A stretch of DNA of 64,000 nucleotides from Halomonas organivorans (GCF_014192055.1 NZ_JACHXM010000011.1:1-64000); one strand, 5' to 3'. Positions 11,659 to 20,285 are shown, numbered from the stretch's first letter. A program made the numbers and translations. Notes: generated by a model from the sequence alone, not told the origin.

Positions 11659-12920
11659 ACCGCCCCCGTGAGCGGTGCCGGCCGGGCGCCGGGCTTGGCC
11701 AGCAGCCACTGGCTGGTGCCGATGGTGCGCTCGAGGAAGCCTCCCTCGCAGTAGCACAGGTAGTAGCGCCACATGCGAATGAAGCGTTCGTCGTAGCCGA
11801 GCCGTCGCACGGTATCCAGGTTGGCCTCGAAGCGGTGCCGCCACTCGCGCAGGGTGCGGGCGTAGTGAAGACCGATCTCGTCCAGGCCCACCAGGTTCAG
11901 CGAGGTGCACCGGGCCAGGCCGTCGAGCAGCGCCCGGTGGGAGGGCAGGAAGCCGCCGGGGAAGATGTAGCGCTTGATGAAGTCCATCTCCCGCTTGGCG
12001 GCCTCGTAGCGCTGGTCGCGAATGGTGATGGCCTGCAGCATGGCCATGCCGTCGTCGGTCAGCAGCCGGTCCAGGGTGGTCAGGTAGGTCGCCAGGTACT
12101 GGTGGCCGACCGCCTCGATCATCTCCACCGAGATCAGCCGGTCGAAGCGGCCCTCGAGCTCGCGGTAGTCGCGCTTGAGCAGGGTGACGCGGTCCTCCAG
12201 GCCTTCCTCGGCCAGCCGCCGGGCGGTGTGGGCGTACTGCTCGTCGGAGATGGTGGTGGTGGTGACCCGACAGCCGCGGGTGCGGGCGGCATGGATGGCC
12301 AGCCCCCCCCAGCCGGTGCCGATCTCCAGCAGATGGTGATGAGGGCGCACGTCGAGGCGCTCGAGCATCAGCTCGAGCTTGTGGGTCGAGGCCTCCTCGA
12401 GGCTGGCATCGGCGTCGGGGAAGACGGCGCTGGAGTACATCCAGTGGCGGCGGTCGAGGAAGGTCGCGAACAGCTCGTTGCCGATGTCGTAGTGGGCGGC
12501 GATATTGCGCCGCGAGCCGTTCAGGCTGTTGCGCTGCAGCCGGTAGAGGGCGCCGAGCAGCCAGCGGCCGGCACCCGCCAGGCCGCCCTCCATCTCGCCG
12601 TTGACCCGCTCCAGGTTGGCGGCGAACAGCCGCACCAGGGCCACCGGATCATCGGCGTCCCAGTCGCCGTCCATATAGGCCTCGCCGGCGCCCACGGTGC
12701 CGCCCAGCGCCAGGCGCCGCCAGGCCCGCGAGTCGCGGACCACCAGGGTCACCGAGAGCGGGCCGCCGCGGCCCAGGCGATGGCGCTGGTGGCCCTCGAT
12801 CAGGGTGATTTCGCCGCCTTCCAGCCGATCCAACTGGTTGATCAGGCGAGCCTTGAGCCAGCGCGTCAGTCGATCGCCCTCGGCCGGCAGTGGACGGGCG
12901 TTGGCGGTGCGTGTATTCAC
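11655..12920 (-). CDS. Cyclopropane-fatty-acid synthase-like SAM methyltransferase
   Basis: A 421-residue SAM-dependent methyltransferase of the Cfa/CMAS family that acts on unsaturated acyl chains of membrane phospholipids. The SAM loop is HHLLEIGTGWGGLAIHAA. The region QYAHTARRLAEEGLEDRVTLLKRDYRELEG and the C-terminal YYLCYCEGGFLERTIG are typical. The GTG start at 12920 overlaps the DUF1365 stop by GTGA and has AGGAGA upstream; this is preferred over the ATG at 12974 inside DUF1365. Within this cluster type, Cfa-like enzymes can make methylated, cyclopropane or furan-type lipids, so I leave the symbol blank; the product here is not proven. Confidence 0.9.
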   Translation of the reverse strand: MNTRTANARPLPAEGDRLTRWLKARLINQLDRLEGGEITLIEGHQRHRLGRGGPLSVTLVVRDSRAWRRLALGGTVGAGEAYMDGDWDADDPVALVRLFAANLERVNGEMEGGLAGAGRWLLGALYRLQRNSLNGSRRNIAAHYDIGNELFATFLDRRHWMYSSAVFPDADASLEEASTHKLELMLERLDVRPHHHLLEIGTGWGGLAIHAARTRGCRVTTTTISDEQYAHTARRLAEEGLEDRVTLLKRDYRELEGRFDRLISVEMIEAVGHQYLATYLTTLDRLLTDDGMAMLQAITIRDQRYEAAKREMDFIKRYIFPGGFLPSHRALLDGLARCTSLNLVGLDEIGLHYARTLREWRHRFEANLDTVRRLGYDERFIRMWRYYLCYCEGGFLERTIGTSQWLLAKPGARPAPLTGAV

Positions 12921-13681
12921 GGCGAACTCTCCTGATGGCGGGGATGATCGTGGACGGGGACGCGCTTGAGCCATAAACGCAGGGCCTCGAAGTGGATGCC
13001 GGCGACGGTCTTCAGCGCCATCGCCGGGTGGCGTGCCAGGGTGGCCAGCAGCACGCCGCGGGTGGCCGGGCGGGCTTCCAGGCTGAGGGTGGCGTCGAAA
13101 TGGCGCTCGTCGTCTCGCCAGGTCTCCATGTGCAGGGTCAGGCGCTCGCCGGGCGTATCGAAGCGCCAGCGATAGCGCATGTCCATGGGATTGAACGGCG
13201 AGACGTGCATGGCCTTGTCGAACTCGGCGCGATGGCCGTGGCGGCGAGGCTCGACCCGGCAGGCGTAGGTGGTGCGCTCGCCCCAGGGCGTGTTGCTGAC
13301 CTCGCCGAGCAGGGCGCGCAGCTCGCCCCGGGCGTCATAGGCGTAGTACAGCGACACCGGATTGAAGCCCACGCCCAGGGTCCGCAGCTGGGTGAGCAGG
13401 CAGATGCGTCCGTCAGGGGCGTCGCCCAGCAGCCGCGTCAGCTCGGCGCGCACGGCATCCTTGAGCGGCCTGTCGAAGGGCGCCAGGTAGTCCTCGCGGC
13501 GAAAGCGCGCCAGCGCCGGACGCCGGGCGCTGAATCCGGGTACGCCGTCGAACAGCTCCGGTAGCTCATCGAGGTCGAGCCAGGCCATCCATAGCCGGTA
13601 GCGAAAGGCATGGGCGCGAGGCAGGAAGCGGCGATGGCGCAGCCAGCCGCTATAGATGCGCGATCGCGGGGCGCGGATCAT
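12917..13681 (-). CDS. DUF1365 family protein
   Basis: A 254-residue soluble protein beginning MIRAPRSRIYSGWLRHRRFLPRAHAFRYRLWMAWLDLDEL, diagnostic of DUF1365. Its motifs LTQLRTLGVGFNPVSLYYAYD and EVSNTPWGERTTYAC are family hallmarks. It is almost always found between the FAD oxidoreductase and the Cfa-like methyltransferase, as here, and is presumed to act in the same lipid modification. The start overlaps the upstream stop by ATGA. Biochemical role unknown. Confidence 0.88.
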   Translation of the reverse strand: MIRAPRSRIYSGWLRHRRFLPRAHAFRYRLWMAWLDLDELPELFDGVPGFSARRPALARFRREDYLAPFDRPLKDAVRAELTRLLGDAPDGRICLLTQLRTLGVGFNPVSLYYAYDARGELRALLGEVSNTPWGERTTYACRVEPRRHGHRAEFDKAMHVSPFNPMDMRYRWRFDTPGERLTLHMETWRDDERHFDATLSLEARPATRGVLLATLARHPAMALKTVAGIHFEALRLWLKRVPVHDHPRHQESSP

Positions 13682-15012
13682 GCTGGCACCTCCGTGGCTG
13701 CACGGGCGGAGACGGGTGTGTCGGGATCGCAGCCCAGTGACCGGGCGACCCGCAGGGCGCTCCATACGCCGTCCTCATGGAAGCCGTTGCGCCAGTAGGC
13801 GCCACAGAAATGAGTCCGCAGGCCCGGTCCGGAGATCTCGGCGTGGCGATCCTGGGCGTTCATGCCGGCGAGGGTGAACTGCGGGTGGGCATAGGTGTAG
13901 CGGCCGAGCACCTTGGCCGGATCGATGCTGTCACTGTCGTTGAGGGTTACGCAGAAGGTATGCGGGGCCGTGATGCGCTGCAGGATGTTCATGTCATAGG
14001 TCACCGAGACCCGGGCGTCATCGCCGCGCCCGTCGAGCCGGTAGTTCCAGCTCGCCCAGGCGCGCCGGCGGCGGGGCAGCAGGCGAGTATCGGTGTGCAG
14101 CACCACCTCGTTGTCCTGGTACGGCAGGTCGCCCAGGATCGCTCGCTCGCCGGGGCTGGCATCGTCGAGCAATGCCAGGGCCTGGTCGGCGTGGCAGGCC
14201 ATCACCACCTGGTCGAAGCGTTCCTCGCCGGCGGCACTGCGCAGGCGCACGCCGTCCGCCTCGCGACGCACGCCGTGGACCGGGGTGGCCAGCCGGATGC
14301 GTTCGGCGTAGGGGGCGGTGAGTGCCGGGATGTAGGCGCGCGAGCCGCCGACCAGGGTGTACCACTGGGGGCGCTCCTCGATCGACAGCAGCCCGTGGTG
14401 ATGGAAGAAGCGCACGAAGAAGCGTGCCGGGAAGTCGCGCAGCTCGCCGATGCTGGCCGACCAGATTGCCGCGCCCATGGGCAGCAGGTAGCGCCGCTGG
14501 AAGACCTCACCGTAGCCGCCGGCCGCCAGGTAGTCGCCCAGCGTCAGATCTGCCGGCAGGCGCTCGCCGACCAGCGCCCGGGTGGCCTCGCGGTTGAAGC
14601 GCAGGATGTCGCGCAGCAGGCCGTGGAAACTCGGTCGCAGCAGGTTCGTCCACTGGGCGAACAGCCGCGGCAGGCTGTGGCCGTTGTATTCGAAGTCGCG
14701 CGCCGTCTCGTGCACCGAGAAGCTCATCTCGGTGGCTTGGCTGGCCACCCCAAGGGTATCCAGCAGGCGCTGGAAGTGGGGATAGGTCCAGTCGTTGAAG
14801 ACGATGAAGCCGGTATCCACGGCATAGTCACGGCCGTCGACGGTGACATCCACGGTGGCGGTGTGGCCGCCGAGACGTGGGGCGGCCTCGAACAGCGTGA
14901 CCTCGTGGCGGGCGGAGAGGTACCAGCCGGCCGCCATGCCGGCGATGCCGCTGCCGACCACCGCGATGCGCTGGCGGCGGTGGGGGGATGCGGGAGTGGC
15001 GAGCGACGTCAT
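13678..15012 (-). CDS. FAD-dependent amine-oxidase-like oxidoreductase
   Basis: A 444-residue flavoprotein with the dinucleotide-binding motif IAVVGSGIAGMAAGWYLS, Glu at the end of the second strand (VTLFEAAPRLGGHTATVD), and a C-terminal FAD segment GLRTHFCGAYWRNGFHEDGVWSALRVA. It belongs to the NAD(P)/FAD-binding protein family paired with DUF1365 and Cfa-like genes, related in fold to phytoene desaturases and amine oxidases. A role in desaturating or oxidising a methylated fatty acyl chain is likely by context but inferred. It overlaps both neighbours by 4 bases. Confidence 0.88.
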   Translation of the reverse strand: MTSLATPASPHRRQRIAVVGSGIAGMAAGWYLSARHEVTLFEAAPRLGGHTATVDVTVDGRDYAVDTGFIVFNDWTYPHFQRLLDTLGVASQATEMSFSVHETARDFEYNGHSLPRLFAQWTNLLRPSFHGLLRDILRFNREATRALVGERLPADLTLGDYLAAGGYGEVFQRRYLLPMGAAIWSASIGELRDFPARFFVRFFHHHGLLSIEERPQWYTLVGGSRAYIPALTAPYAERIRLATPVHGVRREADGVRLRSAAGEERFDQVVMACHADQALALLDDASPGERAILGDLPYQDNEVVLHTDTRLLPRRRRAWASWNYRLDGRGDDARVSVTYDMNILQRITAPHTFCVTLNDSDSIDPAKVLGRYTYAHPQFTLAGMNAQDRHAEISGPGLRTHFCGAYWRNGFHEDGVWSALRVARSLGCDPDTPVSARAATEVPA

Positions 15013-15803
15013 GACGAAGCCTCCGTAGCGGCGGGATCGCGGGCCAGGCGGCGGCCGAGGCGGAAGCGCAGCCCCGGCGGCAGGATGCCCAGCAGCTTCA
15101 GCACCAGGGTGAAGCGGCGCGGGAAATGAATGTCCAGGCGATGCGCCTCCAGGCCCTTGAGGATCGCCTCGGCGGCCGTCTCGACGTCGACGCGCATCGG
15201 CATCGGGAAGTCGTTGCGGTCGGTGAGGGGCGTCTTCACGAAACCGGGATGGATGATGCTGACATCGATACCCTCGCCGGCCAGGTCGAGGCGCAGTGAC
15301 TCCAGGAAATGGCTGAGCGCCGCCTTGGAGGCGCCGTAGGCCTCGGCACGCGGCAGCGGCAGGTAGGCCGAGGCGCTGGAGGTGGCGGCCAGCAGCGGTC
15401 GGGCGCCCTGGGCTCGTGCCTGGCGCAGCAGCGGTAGCGCGGCCTCCACGCCATGGATGACGCCGAACAGGTTGGCCGAGAACACGCGGGAGAACAGCTC
15501 AGCATCGAAGTGCCTGGCGTCGAGGTACTCGCAGGTGCCGGCATTGAACAGCGCCAGATCGAGGCGGCCGAAGCGGGCGGCGATGCGATCGCCGGCGGTC
15601 AGCATGGCGCCGCGGTCGCCGACGTCCAGCGGCAGCAGCAGGGCGTTGTCGCGGTCGCCGGCCAGCGTTTGCAAGGCATCAAAGCGGCGGGCGCTGAGGG
15701 CGACCCGATGGCCCTGGTCGAGCAGTCGCGTCGCCAGGGCGCGGCCGATGCCGGAGGTGGCGCCGGTCAGCCATATGCAGCGGGGCGTGTGGGGTGCCGT
15801 CAT
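15009..15803 (-). CDS. Short-chain dehydrogenase/reductase
   Basis: A 264-residue classical SDR. The coenzyme motif is TGATSGIGRALA, the catalytic Ser is in ATSSASAY and the YxxxK motif is YGASKAALSHFLESLRLDL. The start at 15803 is chosen because it has GAGGAGG upstream; a second ATG five codons earlier lacks one. It overlaps the FAD oxidoreductase start by ATGA. It is probably one of the redox steps of the lipid-modifying cluster; the substrate is unknown. Confidence 0.9.
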   Translation of the reverse strand: MTAPHTPRCIWLTGATSGIGRALATRLLDQGHRVALSARRFDALQTLAGDRDNALLLPLDVGDRGAMLTAGDRIAARFGRLDLALFNAGTCEYLDARHFDAELFSRVFSANLFGVIHGVEAALPLLRQARAQGARPLLAATSSASAYLPLPRAEAYGASKAALSHFLESLRLDLAGEGIDVSIIHPGFVKTPLTDRNDFPMPMRVDVETAAEAILKGLEAHRLDIHFPRRFTLVLKLLGILPPGLRFRLGRRLARDPAATEASS

Positions 15804-15866
15804 CGTGCCTCCTCTCATCGTGGCGCATCCTCTCCCTGTGGATACGCGGGAGGTGGCGTATCGGTT

Positions 15867-16310
15867 TCAGCCTCCCGCGGCGTGGCGCTTCATCCAGCGC
15901 ACCAGCGGACCCAGCAGCGGCAGGCGCTCGTAGAGCAGCTCGCCGGCGTCGAAGTAGTCCCGGTGGTGACTCACCCGCCCCGAGCCGTCGGCCGCGAAGA
16001 CCAGTCTCGAGGCGCCCTCCACCGTGATTTCCCTGCCGCTCGATAGACGTCGGTGGGCGAGGTGCATCGTCCAGGTCACGAAGGCGATATCGCCTTGGCG
16101 CTGCTGCTCGTGAAAGACGAAGCGGCATGCCGTCACGTTCTCGTACAAGCCAGCGAAGTCGCGCTCCAGGGCCGCCAGGCCGTCGATGCGGTGCAATGGA
16201 TCGACGAAGCTGACGTCTGGAGTATATATCTTGTACAGATTTTTTGTACATGATTTGTCTAGCTTGTTGTAGAAGGCGCAGAAGGCCTCCAGTGCCGGGT
16301 CCGGTGACAT
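15867..16310 (-). CDS. SnoaL/NTF2-like domain protein
   Basis: A 147-residue protein of the nuclear transport factor 2 fold: an N-terminal helix (LEAFCAFYNKLDK), then YTPDVSFVDPLHRIDGLAALERDFAGLYENV and alternating strands. Members of this fold occur in the same photolyase/Cfa clusters. The start at 16310 has an ideal AGGAGG. Codons 17-29 are strikingly A+T-rich against the rest of the gene and encode CTKNLYKIY; this patch contains two TGTACA words (see findings). Function is unknown. Confidence 0.82.
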   Translation of the reverse strand: MSPDPALEAFCAFYNKLDKSCTKNLYKIYTPDVSFVDPLHRIDGLAALERDFAGLYENVTACRFVFHEQQRQGDIAFVTWTMHLAHRRLSSGREITVEGASRLVFAADGSGRVSHHRDYFDAGELLYERLPLLGPLVRWMKRHAAGG

Positions 16311-16400
16311 GACGTCCTCCTGGGCAGGCGACGAAGAAGAGCGGAGCGGGAATGGCTGGGAAAATGAGGTGCTGAGACGTGGCCGGGAGCGGCGCCCGCG

Positions 16401-17819
16401 TCAGGATGCGGGCGGCAGGTTCTTGAACGCGTCCAGCGCCCGGGCGCGGGCGGCCTTGTGGTCGACGATCGGCGCCGGATAGTCGACGCCGCTCAGCAGG
16501 TCGCTGCCCGGGGCGTGGCGGCCCTTGGGCGGAAGCTCGGCGAGCGCCGGCAGCCACTCGGCGAGGAAGCGGCCCTCCGGGTCGAAGCGCTGGGACTGAG
16601 TGGTGGGGTTGAAGATGCGGAAGTAGGGTGCGGCATCGGTGCCGGTGGAGGCGGCCCACTGCCAGCCGCCGTTGTTGGCGCCGAACTCGCCGTCGACCAG
16701 GTGGCGCAGGAAGAAGGCCTCGCCGCGGCGCCAGTCGATCAGCAGGTGCTTGGACAGGAACATGGCGGTGACCATGCGCAGCCGGTTGTGCATCCAGCCG
16801 GTGGCGACGAGCTGGCGCATGGCGGCGTCCACGATGGGATAGCCGGTGCGCCCCTCGCACCAGGCTCGGAAGCCGGCCTCGTCGTCTCGCCATGGCAGTG
16901 CCTCGGTGTGGCGCTGGAAGGCGCGATGGCGGCATACCCGCGGGAAGCCCGCGGCAATGTGTTGGTAGAACTCGCGCCAGATCAGCTCGCCGACCCAGGC
17001 GGTGAGGCCGGCGTCGCCGTCCGCCAGGGCGCCGTCGTTCTCGGCCAGTACCGCCTGCAGGCACTGTCGATGGGAGATCATGCCCAGTGCCAGATAGGGC
17101 GAGAGCTCGCTGGTGCCACGGATCGCCGGGAAGTCGCGCTGATCGTCGTAGTGGCGGCCGCGAAAGCGCAGGAAGCGCTCCAGGCGATCCGCGGCCGGGC
17201 CCTCGCCGGCGGGCCACAGGCGGCCGTCGATCGGCGCGTCTTCGAGCTCGGGCAGTTCGGGAATGGGCTCGGCGTCCAGCGTCAACGTGGCCTGGGGCGC
17301 CGGGGTATCCTGAAGCGCCAGGCGGTCGGCGGTGATCGCCTTGTGCCAGGCCTTGGCGAAGGGCGTGAAGACGCCATAGAAATCCCCCTTGCCGGTCAGC
17401 AGCTCGCCCGGAGCGAAGGCCACGGCGTCGCGATGGCCGTGGGCGGTCAGGCCTGCTTGTTCGAAGGCATCGATCACCGCGGCGTCGCGGCGTGCCTCGT
17501 CGAGGGGATACTCGCGATTGAAGTGCAGGGCCTCGGCGCCGAGTTCCCGGGCCAGGGCGAGCAGCGTCGCCGGGGCCTGGTCGAAGTGCTCGATGTCGCG
17601 ATGCAGCAGGGGAATGTTGAGCCCTGCCAGCGCCTCTGACAGTGCCGCGACGCCGCGTCGCCAGAAGTCCAGCTTGTTGGCACCGTGGCCGTGCTCACGC
17701 CACTGGGGCACGCAGCGCAGGAAGACGCCGATTACCGGCCCGCGGCGGGCCGCGGCGGCCAGGGCGGTGTTGTCGTGGATGCGCAGGTCGCTGCGGAACC
17801 AGACCAGGGTCGGGGACAT
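16401..17819 (-). CDS. phrB: Deoxyribodipyrimidine photolyase
   Basis: Blue-light-driven repair of cyclobutane pyrimidine dimers, carrying FAD and an antenna chromophore. It has 472 residues. The N-terminal photolyase domain starts TLVWFRSDLRIHDNTAL. The C-terminal FAD domain carries TSELSPYLALGMISHRQ, WVGELIWREFYQHI, GYPIVDAAMRQLVATGWMHNRLRMVTAMFLSKHLLIDWR and NNGGWQWAASTGTDAAPYFRIFNP, all hallmarks of class I CPD photolyases, including conserved Trp of the electron-transfer chain. It follows the MerR/LitR-like gene by 12 bases, consistent with light-responsive co-transcription. Confidence 0.96.
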   Translation of the reverse strand: MSPTLVWFRSDLRIHDNTALAAAARRGPVIGVFLRCVPQWREHGHGANKLDFWRRGVAALSEALAGLNIPLLHRDIEHFDQAPATLLALARELGAEALHFNREYPLDEARRDAAVIDAFEQAGLTAHGHRDAVAFAPGELLTGKGDFYGVFTPFAKAWHKAITADRLALQDTPAPQATLTLDAEPIPELPELEDAPIDGRLWPAGEGPAADRLERFLRFRGRHYDDQRDFPAIRGTSELSPYLALGMISHRQCLQAVLAENDGALADGDAGLTAWVGELIWREFYQHIAAGFPRVCRHRAFQRHTEALPWRDDEAGFRAWCEGRTGYPIVDAAMRQLVATGWMHNRLRMVTAMFLSKHLLIDWRRGEAFFLRHLVDGEFGANNGGWQWAASTGTDAAPYFRIFNPTTQSQRFDPEGRFLAEWLPALAELPPKGRHAPGSDLLSGVDYPAPIVDHKAARARALDAFKNLPPAS

Positions 17820-17831
17820 CGTCGTCTCCGT

Positions 17832-18743
17832 TCAGGCGGCTTGGGTCAGGGATGTCAGGCGCTTCATGGCGTGGGTCAGGTCGTCGCCGAGCACTTCCAC
17901 GCCGGAGCCTTCAAGATCGCCCTGGCGGATGCGGGCGACCGGTCCGCAGAGGGTCAGCGGCACCTCGAGCTGCTCGGCCAGCCGCGGTAGCTGACGGCGC
18001 ACCAGGTCGGCGCGTTCGGCGCGGCCGCTGGCCAGCAGCAGGGCCTGGGCATGGAAGCGCTCCACGGCGAGCGGCAGCTCCTGGGCCGGCAGGGGCGCGT
18101 CCAGCCACTGCACGCGATAGCCGCGATCGGCGGCGGCCAGGGCGGCGAGTAGCCCCCACAGCGGGCCATCGTCGGGCAGCGGCACGATCAGCAGCGTCGG
18201 CCCGCTGGCCAGGGCATTGGCGTGATAGAGGCGCGTGCCGATACGGGTGCGCAGGAAAGCCTCGAGGGCGCGGCGCTGAAGGTCGGCGCCCAGGCGATCG
18301 TCCCAACGTTCCTCCAGCTCGCGGAGCACCGGCTGCCACAGCTCGTCGAGGCAGGTGGCCACCGGATAGAGCGCCAATCCCTGGTTGAACAGCGCTTCCA
18401 GGCGTTCCAGGTCGAGCGCCTCCACGGCGGTGATCAACTGGTGACGCTGATTCTCCCAGTCGCCGGCAGCGGGGGGCGGCGCCTCCACGGCCTCGGGCTG
18501 CTCGAGGAGTTCGCGCACCTGGCTGACCGGCACGCCGCGATTGAGCCACTGCAGGATGCGCTCGACCCGGGCGATGTCATCCTTGGCGTAGAGACGATGG
18601 CCCTTGGGCGTGCGCTTGGGGCGGATCAGTCCGTAGCGACGCTCCCAGGCGCGCAGGGTCACGGCGTTGACGCCGGTCAGGCGCGAGACTTCGCGGATCG
18701 GATAGAGCGGCGCATCGGCCGGGTGGTTCGCCTGATCGCTCAT
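17832..18743 (-). CDS. litR: MerR-family regulator of the LitR type
   Basis: A 303-residue regulator. The N-terminal MerR helix-turn-helix is YPIREVSRLTGVNAVTLRAWERRYGLIRPKRTPKGHRLYAKDDIARVERI. The rest (about 95-300) has the helical cap plus Rossmann-like layout of the B12-binding domain in LitR/CarH photoreceptors. The cobalamin His motif DxHxxG is not present; the equivalent stretch reads LPDDGPLWGLL. That suggests a class of LitR that does not bind B12 directly. First gene of the photolyase/Cfa operon. The symbol is by family and context; the ATG at 18743 is preferred over an upstream in-frame ATG at 18842. Confidence 0.8.
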   Translation of the reverse strand: MSDQANHPADAPLYPIREVSRLTGVNAVTLRAWERRYGLIRPKRTPKGHRLYAKDDIARVERILQWLNRGVPVSQVRELLEQPEAVEAPPPAAGDWENQRHQLITAVEALDLERLEALFNQGLALYPVATCLDELWQPVLRELEERWDDRLGADLQRRALEAFLRTRIGTRLYHANALASGPTLLIVPLPDDGPLWGLLAALAAADRGYRVQWLDAPLPAQELPLAVERFHAQALLLASGRAERADLVRRQLPRLAEQLEVPLTLCGPVARIRQGDLEGSGVEVLGDDLTHAMKRLTSLTQAA

Positions 18744-18804
18744 GCGCGTCTCTGCCTCGGTGGTGGAGTCGGTGACGGAAAGAAGGGCGTTCAGTCGATA
18801 ATTT

Positions 18805-18828
18805 TGTACAAAATCCGAGCGATGTACA
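18805..18828. promoter_or_regulatory. Paired TGTACA operator/promoter of the litR-phrB operon
   Basis: Two TGTACA words separated by exactly 12 bases lie 62-85 bases upstream of the litR start. On the minus strand TTGTAC (18829-18824) could serve as -35 and CAAAAT, 17 bases on, as -10. As I recall, class II LitR sites in Pseudomonas have the form T(G/A)TACA-N12-TGTACA, which this matches. The surrounding bases are AT-rich in an otherwise GC-rich segment. Confidence 0.6.
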
Positions 18829-18838
18829 ACACGTCGCC

Positions 18839-19213
18839 TCACCCAGGCTCTCCGGCCCGCTCGGCGATCACGGCTGCCAGGGCCTCGACGAAGGCCGGAT
18901 GTTCGCCCACTGGCGGCAGCAGGGTCAGGTTCAGGCCGGGGTGGACCTCGCCGAGGGCGGCGACCTGGCCGGGAACGTCGCGCCGCAGATGACGACCGGC
19001 GGCGAAGAACAGCGGCAGGATCTCGGCGCGGGTGATGCCCTCGGCGGCCAGCTCCGCTACGGTGTCCTCCAGAGAGGGGGCGCAGATTTCCATGTAGGCC
19101 AGTCGCAGCGGCGTGGATAGCCGTTCGGCCAGTTGTTCGGCCAGGCGCTCGAAGGGGGCGCGCCAGTTCGGATCGCTGGAGCCATGGGCCATCAGGATGA
19201 GGGCGTTGGGCAT
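18839..19213 (-). CDS. Small CbiX/SirB-type chelatase family protein
   Basis: A 124-residue protein of the short CbiX family (sirohydrochlorin cobalto- or ferrochelatase). It begins MPNALILMAHGSSDPNWRAPFERLAEQL, with the HGS metal-binding start, and has a second His in ILPLFFAAGRHLRRDVPGQ. Short CbiX proteins act as homodimers in cobalamin or sirohaem synthesis. Its stop lies about 10 bases from the litR operator, so litR may share readthrough from it. The longer open frame to 20083 is a shadow of the YfcH gene. No cobalamin riboswitch is seen upstream. Confidence 0.85.
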   Translation of the reverse strand: MPNALILMAHGSSDPNWRAPFERLAEQLAERLSTPLRLAYMEICAPSLEDTVAELAAEGITRAEILPLFFAAGRHLRRDVPGQVAALGEVHPGLNLTLLPPVGEHPAFVEALAAVIAERAGEPG

Positions 19214-19296
19214 AGCGGGAATTCTCCTGATTGCGGGGCGCCGGCCGCGGAGCGTGGCCCTGCAGCGGCGCGAGTTTACCGCTAGACTAGCAGAGG

Positions 19297-19313
19297 TGTA
19301 CAACAGCTGTATA
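19297..19313. promoter_or_regulatory. TGTACA-N5-TGTATA element between divergent genes
   Basis: TGTACA at 19297-19302 and TGTATA at 19308-19313 lie in the 132-base gap between the CbiX-like gene (-) and the YfcH-like gene (+). The words match the litR operator, but the spacing is 5 rather than 12. It could be a LitR-type half-site cluster serving either gene. Low confidence without binding data. Confidence 0.35.
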
Positions 19314-19345
19314 ACACCCATGCATCGCGTGACAGGGAGAATCAT

Positions 19346-20251
19346 ATGCGCGTGCTGATCACTGGCGGCAGTGGTTTCGTCGGCCAGGCGCTGTGTCGCC
19401 GGCTCGTCGAAGCGGGACATCGGGTCCAGGTGGTGTCTCGGGACCCGGCACAGGCCCGGATACGGTTGCCCGAGGGGATCGATGTCCGGCGCTCGGCGCT
19501 GGACTTCGTCGATGCGCCGCCGAAGGCGCTGGTCAACCTGGCCGGCGAGCCGATCGCCGGCAAGCGCTGGAGCGATGCCCAGAAGGAGCGCCTGCTCGAC
19601 TCCCGGCTCAATGCCACCCGCGAGCTGGTGCAGCTCAGCGAGCAGCTCAAGGCGACCCAGGGATCTGCCCCGTCGGTGATGGTCTCCGCCTCGGCCATGG
19701 GCTACTACGGCGACCAGGGCGAGGCGCCGGTCACCGAGGAGACGCCGCCACACGACGAGTTCGCCCATCGGCTGTGCCAGCGCTGGGAGGAGGCCGCCCG
19801 CGATGTCACGGCCCACGGGACTCGACTGGCGATCCTGCGCCTGGGGCTGGTGCTGGACGCCGGCGGTGGCGTCCTGCAGCGCATGCTGCCGCCCTTTCGC
19901 CTGGGCCTGGGCGGGCGCTTCGGCGACGGTCGCCAGTACATGCCCTGGGTGCATCGCCAGGACCTGGTGAGCGCCATCCTGTTTCTCATCGAGCGCGACG
20001 ATCTCGACGGGGCCTTCAACGGCAGCGCCCCGCACCCGGTCACCAATGCCGTCTTCACGAGGCTGCTGGCGCGCCATCTGCATCGCCCGGCGCTGCTGCC
20101 GGTGCCTGGCCGGGCGCTGGAGATCGCCTTCGGCGAGATGTCGCGGCTGCTGCTGACCGGCGCCGACATGCGCCCGGCACGCCTGGAGGAGGCCGGTTTC
20201 GTGTTCCGCTTTCCGACACTGGAAGAGGCCCTGACCGATATTCTCGGCTAG
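19346..20251 (+). CDS. yfcH: YfcH-like NAD-dependent epimerase family protein (TIGR01777 type)
   Basis: A 301-residue extended SDR. It opens MRVLITGGSGFVGQALCRRLVEAGH with the full GxxGxxG motif, continues ALVNLAGEPIAGKRW, and has YYGDQGEAPVTEETPP and FNGSAPHPVTNAVFTRLLARHLHRPALLPVP, all typical of the YfcH/TIGR01777 family. The biochemical substrate is unknown. GGGAGAA precedes the ATG. It often neighbours photolyase or light-response genes in gammaproteobacteria, and a TGTACA element lies just upstream here. Confidence 0.9.
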   Translation: MRVLITGGSGFVGQALCRRLVEAGHRVQVVSRDPAQARIRLPEGIDVRRSALDFVDAPPKALVNLAGEPIAGKRWSDAQKERLLDSRLNATRELVQLSEQLKATQGSAPSVMVSASAMGYYGDQGEAPVTEETPPHDEFAHRLCQRWEEAARDVTAHGTRLAILRLGLVLDAGGGVLQRMLPPFRLGLGGRFGDGRQYMPWVHRQDLVSAILFLIERDDLDGAFNGSAPHPVTNAVFTRLLARHLHRPALLPVPGRALEIAFGEMSRLLLTGADMRPARLEEAGFVFRFPTLEEALTDILG

Positions 20252-20285
20252 GGAAACGCTGATTTATTGCTGCTCCTGAAACGAC

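Noticed and set aside
18839..19345. A cobalamin riboswitch near the CbiX-like gene
   Set aside because: No B12-box-like sequence or room for the fold is visible in the 132-base upstream gap.
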